A program made the translations under genes and the position numbers. The notes beneath the pieces were generated by a model. It had not been told where the DNA came from. It saw only the letters and a list, made by a program, of their open reading frames with translations, and did no database searches. Shown in pieces: positions 20,945 to 32,800 of a DNA stretch of 64,000 nt (positions are counted from its first letter, which is position 1; every line of letters starts with the position of its first letter). The DNA is from Muricea muricata. Its lineage: Eukaryota > Cnidaria > Anthozoa > Malacalcyonacea > Plexauridae. The stretch covers positions 52,952,158 to 53,016,157 of the forward strand of contig OY979716.1 of NCBI GenBank assembly GCA_963855995.1, read 5' to 3'.

Positions 20945-22005
20945 GTGTTTATTTTCATGTGTTTAAAATGTGTTTTTATCATTTAAAATACAATGACCAA
21001 ATTGATTTGAAAGAAACATGAGTCATGATTGTTGGTGTGGACAGTACCTGTTAATGGTAGCACTCAGACATACTATAATTTGGTTGGTTTTAAAAATCAT
21101 AAAAAACGGCATTCGACCGCGCACTCAAATTTTGACCAAAACATATTTTTTGTACACTTACATACCCCTGGCTTAATGTGAAAGACAATTTAGCTTGTTC
21201 AGGTTTAGTTCTGGGGTTTATTTTAACCTGTGAAATTTAGGTAAAGCAGTATAAGGACAACCCCAATTTGACCAGATACACTAACATGATATAAACATTT
21301 AGGATTCCATTAAAAATCTTTCAAAATCAAATATTCATGAGTTTGAACTTGAGAAAAATAGTTGAAAATATGTTTATATCGTTTAAAATACAATGACTGA
21401 ATTAATTTGAAAGGAACATGAACCATGAATGTTGGTGTGGACAGTACCTGTTAATGGTAGCACCTGGACAATTTGGTTGGTTTTAAAAATCATAAAAAAC
21501 GGCCTTCGACCGCGCACTCAGATTTTGACCAAAACATATTTTTTGTAGACTTAAATACTTGTGGCTTAATGTGAAAAACAATTTAGCTTGTTCAGGTTTA
21601 GTTTTAGGGCTCATTTTAGCCTGTGAAGTTCAGGTTGAGCATTACAGAAATAACCCCAATTTGACCAGATACACTAACATGATAAAAACACCCAGCATTG
21701 CATTAAAAATCTTTCAGAATCAAATATTCATGAGTTTGAACTTGAGAAAAATAGTTGAGAATATGTTTATATTGTTTAAAATACAATGACTGAATTAATT
21801 TGAAAGGAACATGAATCATAAATGTTGGTGTGGACAGTACCTGTTAATGGTAACAGATATTGGACAGTCTTGAAAATCATGAAAAAGGCCTTCGACCGCA
21901 CACTCAGATTTTGACCAAAACATATTTTTTATAGACTTACATACCCCTGGCTTAATGTGAAAGACAATTTAGCTTGTTCAGACAGGGTTATGGGGTAATT
22001 TTGAA
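20945..22005 (+). repeat. About 400-bp tandem satellite, 2.5 copies
   Basis: Equivalent points (tttgaaag[ag]aacatga) occur at 21006, 21406 and 21799, so the period is about 393-400 bp. Each unit contains tgttggtgtggacagtacc, cgaccgc[ag]cactca and ttgaccaaaacatatttttt. The third copy is cut short near 21995. It lies within the hAT element. Confidence 0.88.
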
Positions 22006-22100
22006 CGTTCAACTTTATTTTAGGACAACATACTATTGTTGTGTATTTGATGATTATGCAAATTTCACAAAAACAGCAAAAAGTAGTTTAAAGGCCATAT

Positions 22101-22264
22101 CAGTGGCGAAGCCAGCCCGACTATTTACTCCTGCTATGTTAATTTTTTAGAGTTAATGGTGTGTAAAAACAATCAAATTCTAAAGAAATGAATTATGATA
22201 GAATTATCGCTAACAATTGAAATTTACATAGCAGGAGTAAAAAATCGGGCTGGCTTCGCCACTG
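22101..22264. mobile_element. hAT MITE, 164 bp, with 8-bp target duplication
   Basis: Terminal inverted repeats of about 40 bp begin cagtggcgaagccagcc. The exact octamer ggccatat flanks both sides (22093-22100 and 22265-22272). A CAGTGGCG terminus with an 8-bp duplication is classic hAT. It has no coding capacity. Confidence 0.92.
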
Positions 22265-22272
22265 GGCCATAT

Positions 22273-23210
22273 GATGCGCAAATCTCAATTTTTGAACAAT
22301 CAGGACATTTCCAAAGTGTTTAGAGATGAAATACTTTTACAGTAGTAGCATATGAGCAAAAATCAGATTTTCTGAGATACAAATATTATGGTGGACAATT
22401 CTACAACGAAATTTATTAACATGCAAATATTGTTAATCACTTGGCCAATGACGTCCTCCAAACAGTGAATTTATCAGTTTTAATCTTTCAATAATTGTTC
22501 TGTATCGTGAAAAAGTATTTTATGAACTTGATATCCAAATGAAATAGGGATATAAATGTAATATTTTACCTTCCACGTTCCATACTACCATAAGTAAATC
22601 AAACTCGTATCTTTATGACGGCAACATTCACACCAGTAAGACTTGATTATTATCCATTCATATGAACGAAAAGCCTAATACTTTTTTATCATGGATTGTT
22701 AGTCATTTGTTCAAAACACTTCTCATTTTTTCCATCATTTGCCCATGTAAAAAGCACTCAAAAACCTTCGAAAGGAACACGCCGCCATCTTGTAAATGCG
22801 CATACCAATCCGTGCGACCTGATTGGTTTTGAGCAAACAATACGCGATTCTGTAAAAAATCTCCTCTTAATGCCTGACTGCTTCCTTGTATTCATTTATT
22901 CATCACAACTCGTCCATATTTGTATCATATAGTAATTAAAATTTTAAATATACAATGCTGTTGTCAAGAATTGGCGAGGCGAATAAAATTTGTTCAGCGG
23001 TCCAAATCATCTTAAAATCAGACTACTTTATGTAAATGCACGTTTGGTAGCCGGACTATAACCATTGGTTGTATTGTAACGAATTATATTAATTCCCTTC
23101 TTTAGTACGTCATTTAATTTAGGTCTTGTTGAAAGTGGGGGGCCAAAAGATATTCAGGCCCCCCAACAAAAGAAGTGGGGGGCACAGCCCCCCCTCCCCC
23201 TGTTCCGGCG
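22273..23210. other. Non-coding tail of the hAT element
   Basis: No coding gene recognised. The last 90 bases (23130-23216) are rich in opposed G and C runs typical of subterminal hAT sequence. Confidence 0.45.
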
Positions 23211-23262
23211 CCCCTGATCTGTGGTGTTCTGCATTTGCAAGCAAAGTGTTGGCTAGGCCTAT

Positions 23263-23309
23263 AATCACAGCATGAACAGCACTATATAAGTGCGGTTCAT
23301 GCTGTGATT
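23263..23309 (+). repeat. Precursor-like hairpin
   Basis: Stem aatcacagcatgaac/gttcatgctgtgatt, one mismatch, then gcact/agtgc around the loop atata gives 20 paired bases in a compact 47-base hairpin. It could be a fold-back remnant or a small-RNA precursor; nothing else in the window supports expression. Confidence 0.7.
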
Positions 23310-23339
23310 TTTTTTGTGCGGGTTGTAATGTATTTTGCT

Positions 23340-23890
23340 GACAACTATGGATATTGTGAAACCGTTCCTGACCAAAACTTAATAACTAGATATAAGGACT
23401 ATACGGTCAAAGAGTTAAAGAATGCTTTACAGCAGTTAAAATCCAACAAGTGCGACCTCAGTGAAATTAAATACGTATCCTGAACATTGCGTGACAAGCT
23501 CCGTAGCAATAGCGACAATGCCAACGGGTCAAGCAGCAATGAGTCATTCTTTAATCATGGCCAATATCTCGGACGAAAGTTTTGGGGCTATGTAAATATA
23601 TCATAAACAATATAGACAAGATATTACCATAAATTAATATGACTGATTGTCTTTCCTATTTCTCCTAAAACTCTGGCCAATTAAGATTAACCCTAACAAA
23701 CTGTTTGTCATTCCCAGCTGGATACCCAAGTTATCAGATCCTGTGTTTAAATTCAACCTTAACCCTCGACCTATCAACAAATTGCTAACATTATACGCAA
23801 ACTGAAATCGTCTGGTTCTCCTTGTCCTCTTGATCAGCTTTCTACAATATGTTTTAAACGCTGTCCTTACCTTAGATATATAACAGCATA
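23340..23890 (+). pseudogene. LINE ORF2 fragment
   Basis: Reads as the linker and early RT part of a LINE polyprotein: YTVKELKNALQQLKSN, LSEIKYVS, NHGQYLGRKFWGYV, then YQQIANIIRKLKSSGS followed by SPCPLDQLSTICFKRCPYLR. I recognise the last block from reverse transcriptases of anthozoan LINEs. Several stops and frame changes lie in between, and catalytic RT motifs are absent, so this is an isolated relic. Confidence 0.7.
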
Positions 23891-23999
23891 TAAAGATTTA
23901 TTTGGTTAGCCAACGAAAAATTACAGATATGATAAACAGATAATTAAATATAAGGCGAGGAAGTCCAAATAGAAACCACGAGGCTTGCATAAATTTGGG

Positions 24000-24728
24000 C
24001 TACCCCATGTTTTTCCCTCTAGGTTTGACTATTTCAATAAACAATGACTCGGCACAATCTGAATTATAATTAAGGTCTTTACGCACTTTGTAATTCAAAT
24101 CATCAGAAAAATATAGGCCAACACCACCTCCAGTTCTATTAAGTCGGTGATTATGAATAAATTTATAACCGGACATATCCACAGAATAGACATAAACAGA
24201 AGGGCCACTCAGCAGTGCAACATGTCTCCCTATTTTTATGCAATTGACTGGCCAGAATAATGGCGGAACGACCGGTTCAGCGTTCCTATTGGCCAGAAAA
24301 GACAATTGACTGGCCAGAACCTGCATAATGAACATGCGTAATGCGACATGCGTGGAGACACAAACTTCAAAGGTTCCGACTCGAGTGGCCCTTCTGTTTA
24401 TTTCTATTCTGTGACATATCAACCAGTCAGAATGTTGAAGCCACGTTTCAGACCGGCCAATAATTGAAAATTTGGTCTCAATATTATTCAGGAATAAAGA
24501 AAGGGCATCAAAGTTCCTTGACAAACTCCGGATATTAACATGAAGAAAAGATAAATCGTTCGAGCGATTTTCATTATGTAATTTATCGTTAAACTTGTGC
24601 TCAGTATAATCCCCAAGCCAACGGTGTGAAGCGCCGTTCCGGGCTTTAGCCCGGGGCGAGGGTACTAATTCCGCACTGCTATTTACACCCGGGAAAAGGA
24701 AAGCATAGCGAAGTCTGAAGTTCATCAA
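24000..24728 (-). pseudogene. LINE endonuclease (APE) fragment, split by a MITE
   Basis: The minus-strand frame contains the start of an apurinic-type endonuclease: LSFLHVNIRSLSRNFDAL, then FSIIGRSETWLQ, where an active Glu normally lies, then NRTGGGVGLYFSDDLNYK. A 233-bp MITE (24180-24412) is inserted between the SETWLQ and GGGVGLY motifs; its translation is not part of the protein. No RT follows, so it is a 5' fragment of a CR1/L2-like LINE. Confidence 0.8.
24180..24412. mobile_element. MITE with 30-bp inverted repeats and 8-bp duplication
   Basis: Arms 24181-24210 and 24383-24412 (acagaatag...gggccactc) are reverse complements with one mismatch. The octamer gacatatc is present at 24172-24179 and 24413-24420. 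Inside, caattgactggccagaa occurs twice. An 8-bp duplication suggests a hAT-like source. Confidence 0.88.
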
Positions 24729-24729
24729 A

Positions 24730-25485
24730 TATCGCGGGCGCGTGGTTCAAGGGTGGCGGTGAGTGGGAGTGGGTGGTCATCGCTGATCTCAAAAATATCA
24801 CGGACTATATTGCACTACAATATTTCGTATTTTTTCAAAAAGATTTGGCAACTTTCACAACCAACGAAGGGTGGTCATTTCTGATCTCAGGAATATGGCG
24901 GACTATGAGGAGTAGCAAACACTTAAGGCATCGAAAAAGGCGAGAAATAAGACAAAAACGACTCTTGAAGAGAGATTAATTCGGGGAAAATGCAGAGAAG
25001 CGCCAAGAATTGACTATGGCGTGAAACACAAGGCAAGTTTGTTGATAATGCGTATTTATACTTGTGTTTTAATGCTTTATAAAGGCCGGCGTAGCCGTAC
25101 TCATCCAGTCTATTCACTGTTTAAATTCCAGCGTAAGTTTATGTTTTGTAAATGCAAGACTGTCTTCTTATTACTAATGTAATTAATAGGTCGTATATTT
25201 TGTACCAAATTTAAGCTTACATTAGGCGTAATAACATACTGATGACAAATGTTGTGCCATTTAAAAAAATTGTCAATAAAACAAGGATTAAAAACTGATA
25301 TTTTGTCATTTTGAAAAAATATACAGAAAGAATAACAATTGTCGTGTTGCTATGACAACAAACTTTGTAAGGACTTCATGTAATTCCGAAAATAGAGTTG
25401 CATGCTCTTAGTTAGTGGCGAGGGGTTGCTGCATGCATGTATTTCTAGTAATTACAATTATAAACATCCCGATAAAAATTAGTAT
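24730..25485. other. Spacer between two LINE copies
   Basis: No gene seen. A segment near 24775-24800 (gtggtcatcgctgatctcaaaaatatcacggac) is repeated imperfectly near 24871-24905. Confidence 0.4.
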
Positions 25486-25713
25486 CAGGATCAATTATTA
25501 TTATCATTATTATTATTTACAAATATTTTGACACGGTAACATCTCAACCTCGCCCTAACGATGATAAAAATTATATGGAAAATAAAAAAGTTGATTTTCA
25601 GATGGCCGTGTATCTACAAGTTAAAAATGTTAATTAAATGAGTATAATATATATGTGCAAGTTAAAATTGTTAAAAACAAAAGACAAACATATATTAAGT
25701 ATGAACTATAGAA

Positions 25714-28412
25714 TTAAAACTTTCTATGTTCTTCAATATCATTCCAAGCTGCAGCACCTTTATACGCAAAACTCCGCATTAGGGCGTTCGTGTTGGGTTT
25801 AGGTAAGCGAAGAACATGATTGTTACTTCTTAATTGATACGTTTGATTAGAACAAAATGTAAAAAATTCTCGAAGGTAAGCAATTGAATTACCTTTCGTT
25901 ATTTGTATCATTAAGGTTTCTGATTGTTTTTCCCTTCTTTCCTCTAAAGTGTCCCAACAAAGTTTGGTTCTGACAGTATCTGAGGCAATTTCATAGCTAT
26001 CACCTGTAATTATTCGACCAGCTTTATTTTGAAGCTTTTGCAATTTGTTTTGCAAAGCTTTAGAACAATTGTGCCATACTAGTGCACAATAGTCAAAGTG
26101 TGGCAAAACAAAAGCACTGTAAACGGTCTTAAGGGTATCTTTGTCAAGAAAACCTTTGGATCTACGTAATATTCCTATTCCTTTTGCAGCTTTCTTTGCC
26201 ACTTTATCAATATGGTCATTCCAGGTGATGCATTCATCCACCATCACGCCAAGTGTTTCGATGGATGAAACACGCTTAATGGCCTCAGATCCTATCGATA
26301 GGATTGGATCAGAAATGATTTGAGACAGCCATTGTCTTGATCCAATAAGCATAAATTCAGTTTTTTTGCGTTTAAGGTTAACTTATTGGCTAAAAGCCAC
26401 ATATGCACTTTATTTAGTTAAATTTCTAAGTTGTCTTGGATTTCCATTGCCGTAGCACCGCTGATAGTAAGGTTAGTATCATCAGCGAATAAAGCTGGTA
26501 CTGAAGAGTCAAGACATTTAGGTAAATCATTTATGTAAAGTAAAAAGAGTAGGGGACCAAGATTTGACCCCTGCAGGACACCTGTTTTAATATTTTCACT
26601 ACTAGAGACTGACATCCCTACTTCACAAACTTGTTTCCTATGACTAAGATATGAGATGAACCAGCGAAGAGTATTATTTTTGATTCCATAAAATTCTAAT
26701 TTTTTAATCAGTATATCGTGATCAACTGTGTCAAAAGCCTTTTTTAGGTCCAAAAAGACAACGCCATTAATCAAACCCTTGTCCATATTGACTAACCATT
26801 CATTTGTTGTTTTTAATAAGGAAAAGCAAGCGGAGAATCCTTTTCTGAAACCTGACTGGTAGTCGGTTAAAATCTTATTCGTAGTAAGATACCTACTTAG
26901 TTGTTCAAATACAAGTTTCTCGAATATTTTAGAAATTGCAGATAAAATACTAATTGGTCTGTAATTTGCACATTCATCACGTTTGCCAGATTTAAAGATA
27001 GGACAAACCCTTGCGCTTTTCCAGTCATCCGAGGATTTCCCTTCCGATAGCGATCGATTAAAAATGTAGCTGAAATATACTCAGAAAAGTCCCTAGAACT
27101 AGGGGGCAAATTATTCGACAAATTTGGCCCCACTTCAACGAAATATTTGTTCAGCTTATCAGCTATCAATTTTTCGTCATGGATTATATTATCCAGATCA
27201 TGTTTAATGGCGCTTATGGTGGTGGTTTTAGAATAAAGACCTTTGCCACTAATGACCTGGTTAATATTTTTCCACATCTCTTTAGGGTTGTGCTTATTTA
27301 ATTCAATATGATCCTTACAATACCGGAGTTTTGCCGATTTAATTAATTTGTTCACTTTATTTCGCTTTAACTGATAATCCCGATGAAGCCTTTTAGAGTT
27401 ACTTTTAACAGCCCTCTTTTTCAGATGATCTCGCTTGTTCATCTCACATCTAATTTCAGTCGTTGGCCACGGGGCATAAGTACTTTTAACTTTTCTAGTC
27501 TTAACTGGAGCATGTAAATCAGAAACATAGTTAAATATATTTTTGAATTGGATCCATAAATGGGTTGGATCTTTATGATCCCAAGACGAATTTCTCCATA
27601 AATGAGAAATGATTGATATTGTAGTTTTTCAAATTTCTACTTTCGACAATCTTGGGCTTATCCCGAGGTACTGATACTTTTAGGCTCACATAAACCAAGC
27701 TGTGATCGCTGATACCCAGGTGAATCACACCACTTTCTTTTACTTTGTCAGGTCTATTGGTTGCAATTATGTCAAGTAACGAGGCTGTGTTACTTGTTAT
27801 ACGTGTGCGATCAGCGATCACCTGTTTCATTTGAAACAGTTCAAGGATATCCATAAGCCTACTTGAATGAGATTGCAAAACTGATAGGGAAAGGTCACAG
27901 TTTAAGTCCCCAGTAAGGATCAATTCTTTGTTTTGACCATCCAATACATGTAAATAATTTTCTAAATCGTCCATGAAATTAGTGTTTGAGCTTGGAGGAC
28001 GATAAACGGTAGTGATTAAAATTGGTTGGGTTTTGGGTTTGATGATTTCAAAACAAACAGCTTCGATATTTTCGGGGACAAACGATGACATTTCCCTAAC
28101 ATTCATAGTGTCCCTAGTATAAATAGCTACACCACCACCATACCTACATCTATCTTTTCTCCAGAGGTTATATCCTTGAATATTAACCTCTACATTACCA
28201 ATTGACTCGTCTAATCTTGTCTCATTTATTGTAAATACATCAACAGGCTTATTAAGAAGATAAAGCCTAAGCTGTTCGATGTATTTAGGTATGGATGTGA
28301 TATTTAAATGCGCTATTCTGAAGCCTTTTAGAGTGTCAAGCTTGTTTTTATTTAAGGGACATTCATTTAAAATTGTGTCACCAGTAGATTCAGGTGTGCT
28401 TACAGGGGTCAA
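25714..28412 (-). pseudogene. LINE ORF2: APE endonuclease and reverse transcriptase
   Basis: From 28412 the endonuclease reads FRIAHLNITSIPKYIEQL, INETRLD (Glu), RYGGGVAIYTRD, TTVYRPPSSN, LTGDLNCDLS and LGISDHSLV. This is a full APE domain with its catalytic GDLN and SDH boxes. After breaks near 27570 and 26890 the RT follows. It has GVVFLDLKKAFDTVDHDIL, GVLQGSNLGPLLFLLYINDL and FADDT (catalytic pair), then thumb and C-terminal sequences (GVMVDECITWNDHI, HFDYCALVWHNC). At least four frame changes separate the open blocks. The enzyme would nick the target and prime cDNA synthesis there. Confidence 0.9.
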
Positions 28413-28481
28413 AAAATTTCTCGGTAGACTGCAGCTTGGAACACTATCACCTTCTATGTTAAAAATGTTTTAAAGTTTCAA

Positions 28482-29831
28482 TTAAATTTTTGGAGCAATT
28501 AAGGTAGAGTCACCAAGTTTGTTTAAGTGAAGTCCAGATTTATTTAGGCATTCTTTGTCAATATTAGAATGCAATAAAAAACTGAAATTATTCTCTGAAC
28601 ATAATAGTTTAAGTTTATTGTTTACCTCTGCAACTTTCTTGCCTTCCTTATCACTTCTGGTTAACAGCGATGATATCGTTATGCGAGTATCCGGACAATA
28701 GTCGACGATGAGCTCACACAGTTCCCCCATCTGCTTCGTAATCTCTTGCGAAGAACTAGCGCATAAATCATTGGTTCCACAATGGATGATTGCATGTTTT
28801 GGCTTTGTACCCAAGACTGGAATACAGTAGTGCTTCATATTGTTGATTTTTGATCCAGGAAAACATTTGACTAGTGTTTTAGTTTTGCTAGCATTCGTGA
28901 TTGAATGTTGACGAATACCTTTTAGAAGCGAATCCCCGACAATTACTGTAGTCCTTTGTTCCTGTTTATTTGGCACATTAGCCGGTTTGGGGTCATTTGA
29001 ATTTTTATTAGATGCACTCTTATCTTTTGTAATAGATGGACTTTTGTTAGACAGATTGCTGTTCATTTCATTATTTTCAAGACTATCAAATTGGTTGGAG
29101 GTGGGTATAGAAATTGGATCCTGACTTCGATTTTGTAATTCGCGTTTCCCCTTAACTGGACAATTTTTTAGGTTAATTGTTTGTTTTGGTTTAATGATTT
29201 GCCACGGGCGATGATTTTCATTGTCCTTTTAATTTCGTGCTTGTTTATATTCGTCTTCACGAATCTGCATAATCGTCTTGAGGGACGCATTCTCTTAATT
29301 GTTCAATCCTTTTTGTTCAATCCTTTGTTCTAAATCTTTTGTGTCAGCTTGATGAGATTTATTTCGTTTTGTTGTCCTTTTACCAAAGTGAGGTTTAATA
29401 TTTTTAGACTTCGCTTTTTGGTTCGATCTATAGTCCATGAGTTGGCTTTCAAAGTCTGTCGGTGGATGGTGAGTCGATAAATTGTCATTTTCAGTCTGAG
29501 TGCCCATACTTCTGGTAGTCAGAACTTGCTCTTGAACAGCGGAAGCATTGGTTTGATTTCGGATATGTTTGTCTTGAAGTGAGTTTACCGTTGCCCATAG
29601 CATAGCCAGTTCTAACTTTATCTCCGAGATTTCAACGGAAGTTGACTTTTCAGCAGTTTCTATATTTGCGTAAGCGTCGTTAGGAAGTACATCAACTAGT
29701 CTTGTCAGGTCTTCAATCAAATTTGACGATGTAGAACTTTCAGTGCTGTTAGATCATTGGCATCCCCATTAATAATAGACGTGTTCGATTCGTGAATCTC
29801 TTCGACAAGTTTTGAGTCAGCCATATTGAAC
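28482..29831 (-). pseudogene. LINE ORF1 with SGNH esterase domain
   Basis: The N-terminal start MADSKLVEE at 29831 slips frame near 29740 and continues as a Leu-rich, probably coiled-coil segment (29720-29295), followed by a basic region. The C-terminal block (29066-28482) is an SGNH hydrolase-like esterase: TTVIVGDSLLKGI (catalytic Ser in GDS), HCGTNDL (Asn) and SGLHLNKLG (His). Esterase-type ORF1 proteins occur in CR1 and related LINEs, where they are thought to bind RNA or membranes; the exact role is unsettled. All three catalytic positions are preserved although the frame is broken in two places. Confidence 0.82.
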
Positions 29832-29852
29832 ATGGTTTCTTTCCTGCATAAA

Positions 29853-32800
29853 CTATCGCTCTGAGGCTTTGCACTTTGTACACTGACACCCACTCTTTTT
29901 GTACACTGACACCCACTCTTTTTTTGTCGCTTGTTGGTTGTTCAGAAGAACAGCTTCCAAAAACGCATAGACATTCGACACACCAGGTGTGTACTCCATA
30001 TTCAGTACGTAGAATGCTTCAATCAATAATACTACGGAAAGTGGAATATTGCATTGATCCAGATTTAGCAAAACGTGACCTTCCACGGCAATTAGCAGTG
30101 GACTGAGACTTGCCAGGTCTCCTGATGCAAGAAGCCTTGGACAGGATGTTCTTGAGATTTTATTATCAATTGATTCATCTTCCTAACACAGAGAAGTGAA
30201 TATTTTACTTTTTATACTTTATCAACAAGTTGAGTTCGTCGTGGAAATGCTTGAATAACATTTTAGGCAAGACTGTGGATGAGTAACACTTGCAGAACAA
30301 ATTTTCAGAAATAGACATTCTGCACTTCTTTCTTTTAGCATTTCTTGCAGTACTAAAGCAGTAACTGTGCCTTTTATAGCTGTCAAGAGAAATTAATAAG
30401 CTATAAATTGCACATGTAAATATATAAAACAAGCATAGGATCACAATTCTAGCTATCAGAAAACACTATCAGTACATATCTTATGTTATCGACTTACAGC
30501 TGCATCTTAATTTCATATGCAATTATAAATCATTGATACAAATGCATCCCAGTTAGCAAACAGTCTTAGTCTGTGGTTACTAATCATGGAATTCTCCACG
30601 AGCTTTAGCAAAGGGCTCATGCTAAACACTTAAACACTACGATTCTCTTAACAAATGGCCACAAAGTCATTTTACACAATAAAATAGTCATAAAGCCAAA
30701 GAGTGTTTACACATCAAACAACAGCATTTATCACACAGGTGGAATACACAACAAAAGTTTAAATTTGAAAAGGATTCTCTGTCCAATAGTATTATCACGA
30801 TATTTCTATGAAAAATACATGTCACTTAAAACAACCCAAAATCAGATAGATGATCACATACCATTCTCTTTGTCAGGATCCTCTCTCAGTGCACGATTCA
30901 GCGATAAAACTAATGCTACGAAACTCTTCTTTGATGAACCACAAGCCCAAGTGATTAGTTTTTTCTGAAGCTCCTTAAAATTTTCTACCATGTCCTTCAC
31001 TTTGTTTTTTTCAGCCAAAATCCGGCCAAATTCAGCCTTTACCTGATAAGAAACAATCACAGTATTAGCGTTTACAGCTACAAATACAACTCCAATAGAC
31101 TTCAGCAGTGCTTACGTCACGGTGTTTTAAAAAATGCAACACAATTTAACAGTAGAGGCAACTGCTATGCCAAAATACATAATTATGTAGAAGGCCATCT
31201 TAGATGCTTTTCATGATGACCTTCGGTAATATATCTATTTTGCGCTAATACATGTAGTTAACATGTAGCATTAATGTCAAGGTGTTGCCACCCAGATTTT
31301 TTACCAGACCCAACCGAGCTAGAAAACTTTGGAAAACAACAATCTCCTGAATTATGTACACAATATAAGGCCTGCAGTTGAAACTTCACATGAAGCCTTA
31401 GCACAATGCAATTAGTCTTTAATTGTTTTCATGACAAATATACGTACCTCTGAAATCAGCTGAAATGCTGGGTATTCTTCCAGAAGAACATCCGCCTTCT
31501 TTGGCTCATTCAGAATCATTTGGCGCCGATATGGATAGGTTAATTCCATAAGTTCTTTCACTAAATTTCTATTTGTTTTTGATCTCGCCATTTCTGTAAT
31601 AAGGGCTTTCTTGTGTTCTTCACAAGTAACTGGAGTTTCCCCTTTTCGAAGATCAGGAAAATCTTCAATTTTTCTTCTTTTGGTCTCTGGGTTGGGTTTT
31701 GGTAAAGTTACACTTTGCCTTGTGTGGACGGGACTGGAAATTCTTTTTCGTCTCAGGTTTTTTAAACGATTTGTGATGGCTTTACACCAGGAGCCCTAAC
31801 ATTTTGTTAAAATAGTTGAACAAGTTTATTGAAATGTTGAATAAGTGATACCATAATAAGATAAGCTTTGGGATAGGTATTCTCCTTTAAAAAAGACTTG
31901 ATCAATTAAGACACATGGAATTTATTTGAACAGTCTTATTAATCAATTAATATTCAAATCACAATAACCTATCTAACATTCAGGAATACCTTTTAATGAA
32001 CAACTACAGTGCATTTTCCAACCTGATGGAAGACATCAGAATGATACAGTAAGTATGGCACAACAGGCAATTGCACTAAATATTACACAAATCATCCAGA
32101 ACACAAAAGTAACTCACAGTGCCAGCTCCAATAGAATCAGCTAAAAAGGGATACTTTTGAATCACCATTGAAGTAACCTTTTGTTTTTCCTCGGCAGTGG
32201 GATAAATTGTGTGCGCTTAATTGCTGACACAATATCTCTGGTGAACTCATCATGTAAAGTCCCAACTAGTTTAGAATTCTTTAGGCCTTCATTGACTCTA
32301 GATGAAAACTGCAGTAGAAGTAAACAGTTGTTAATTGATGTATGAAATGACTTTTTGAAATCTAGACTATTGTTTTAACAAGCATGGTTGCTATGGTGAA
32401 ACAGGTATATAATATATGACATGATAATAAATATGAATAATACAGATGAGAAGCTCTTGTTAATCTAATTAAAAACTCACTGTTGCTGGAAATTTAAAAT
32501 CCTTTATCCAATTTACATTAGGAGTCTTTTTCTCTTTAATGGCAAAGCCAGGTGAAGCTAGTGGGTCAGGAGATGGAATATGGTTGTTCTCAGTTGAAAA
32601 AAATTACAAACTACATGCTGCATTTTACCTGAGATGCACTGCAGTCTATGTCACTGACTGCTTCCAAAGCATTACGAATGCGAACAATTTGTCCCCCTTT
32701 TATATTGCAAGCCTTTAGAAGGTCATCTGACGTGTCTCTTAGTATTTCATGTTTGTCAAACTAAAACAAAAATATGAACCAATTTATTGTATATGGCAAA

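Larger units (their letters stand above)
16717..23216 (-). mobile_element. Probable hAT element, 6.5 kb
   Basis: The left end cagatgcgtcggaac (16717) resembles the reverse complement of the right end, caggggcgccggaac (23216). Both ends are followed by a ggggggcc block a little further in. The octamer atctgtgc lies just outside on the left (16707-16714) and atctgtgg outside on the right (23217-23224), 7 of 8 identical, fitting a hAT 8-bp duplication. The only coding content is a hAT transposase on the minus strand. A satellite and a smaller hAT MITE lie inside. Two extra bases (ca) between the octamer and the left end weaken the case. Confidence 0.5.
25488..29850 (-). mobile_element. Near full-length CR1/L2-like LINE
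   Basis: A 4.4-kb non-LTR retrotransposon on the minus strand, with ORF1 (29831-28482), ORF2 with APE and RT (28412-25714), a short AT-rich 3' end, and a terminal run of AAT-like repeats (about 25488-25516 on the plus strand, tta/att units). The terminal microsatellite in place of poly(A) is typical of L2/CR1 relatives. Many frameshifts mean it is dead. Confidence 0.88.

Noticed and set aside
30205-30444. 79-codon Cys-rich minus frame
   Set aside because: Lies in an intron-like gap of the SAM-domain gene, without family motifs or splice support.
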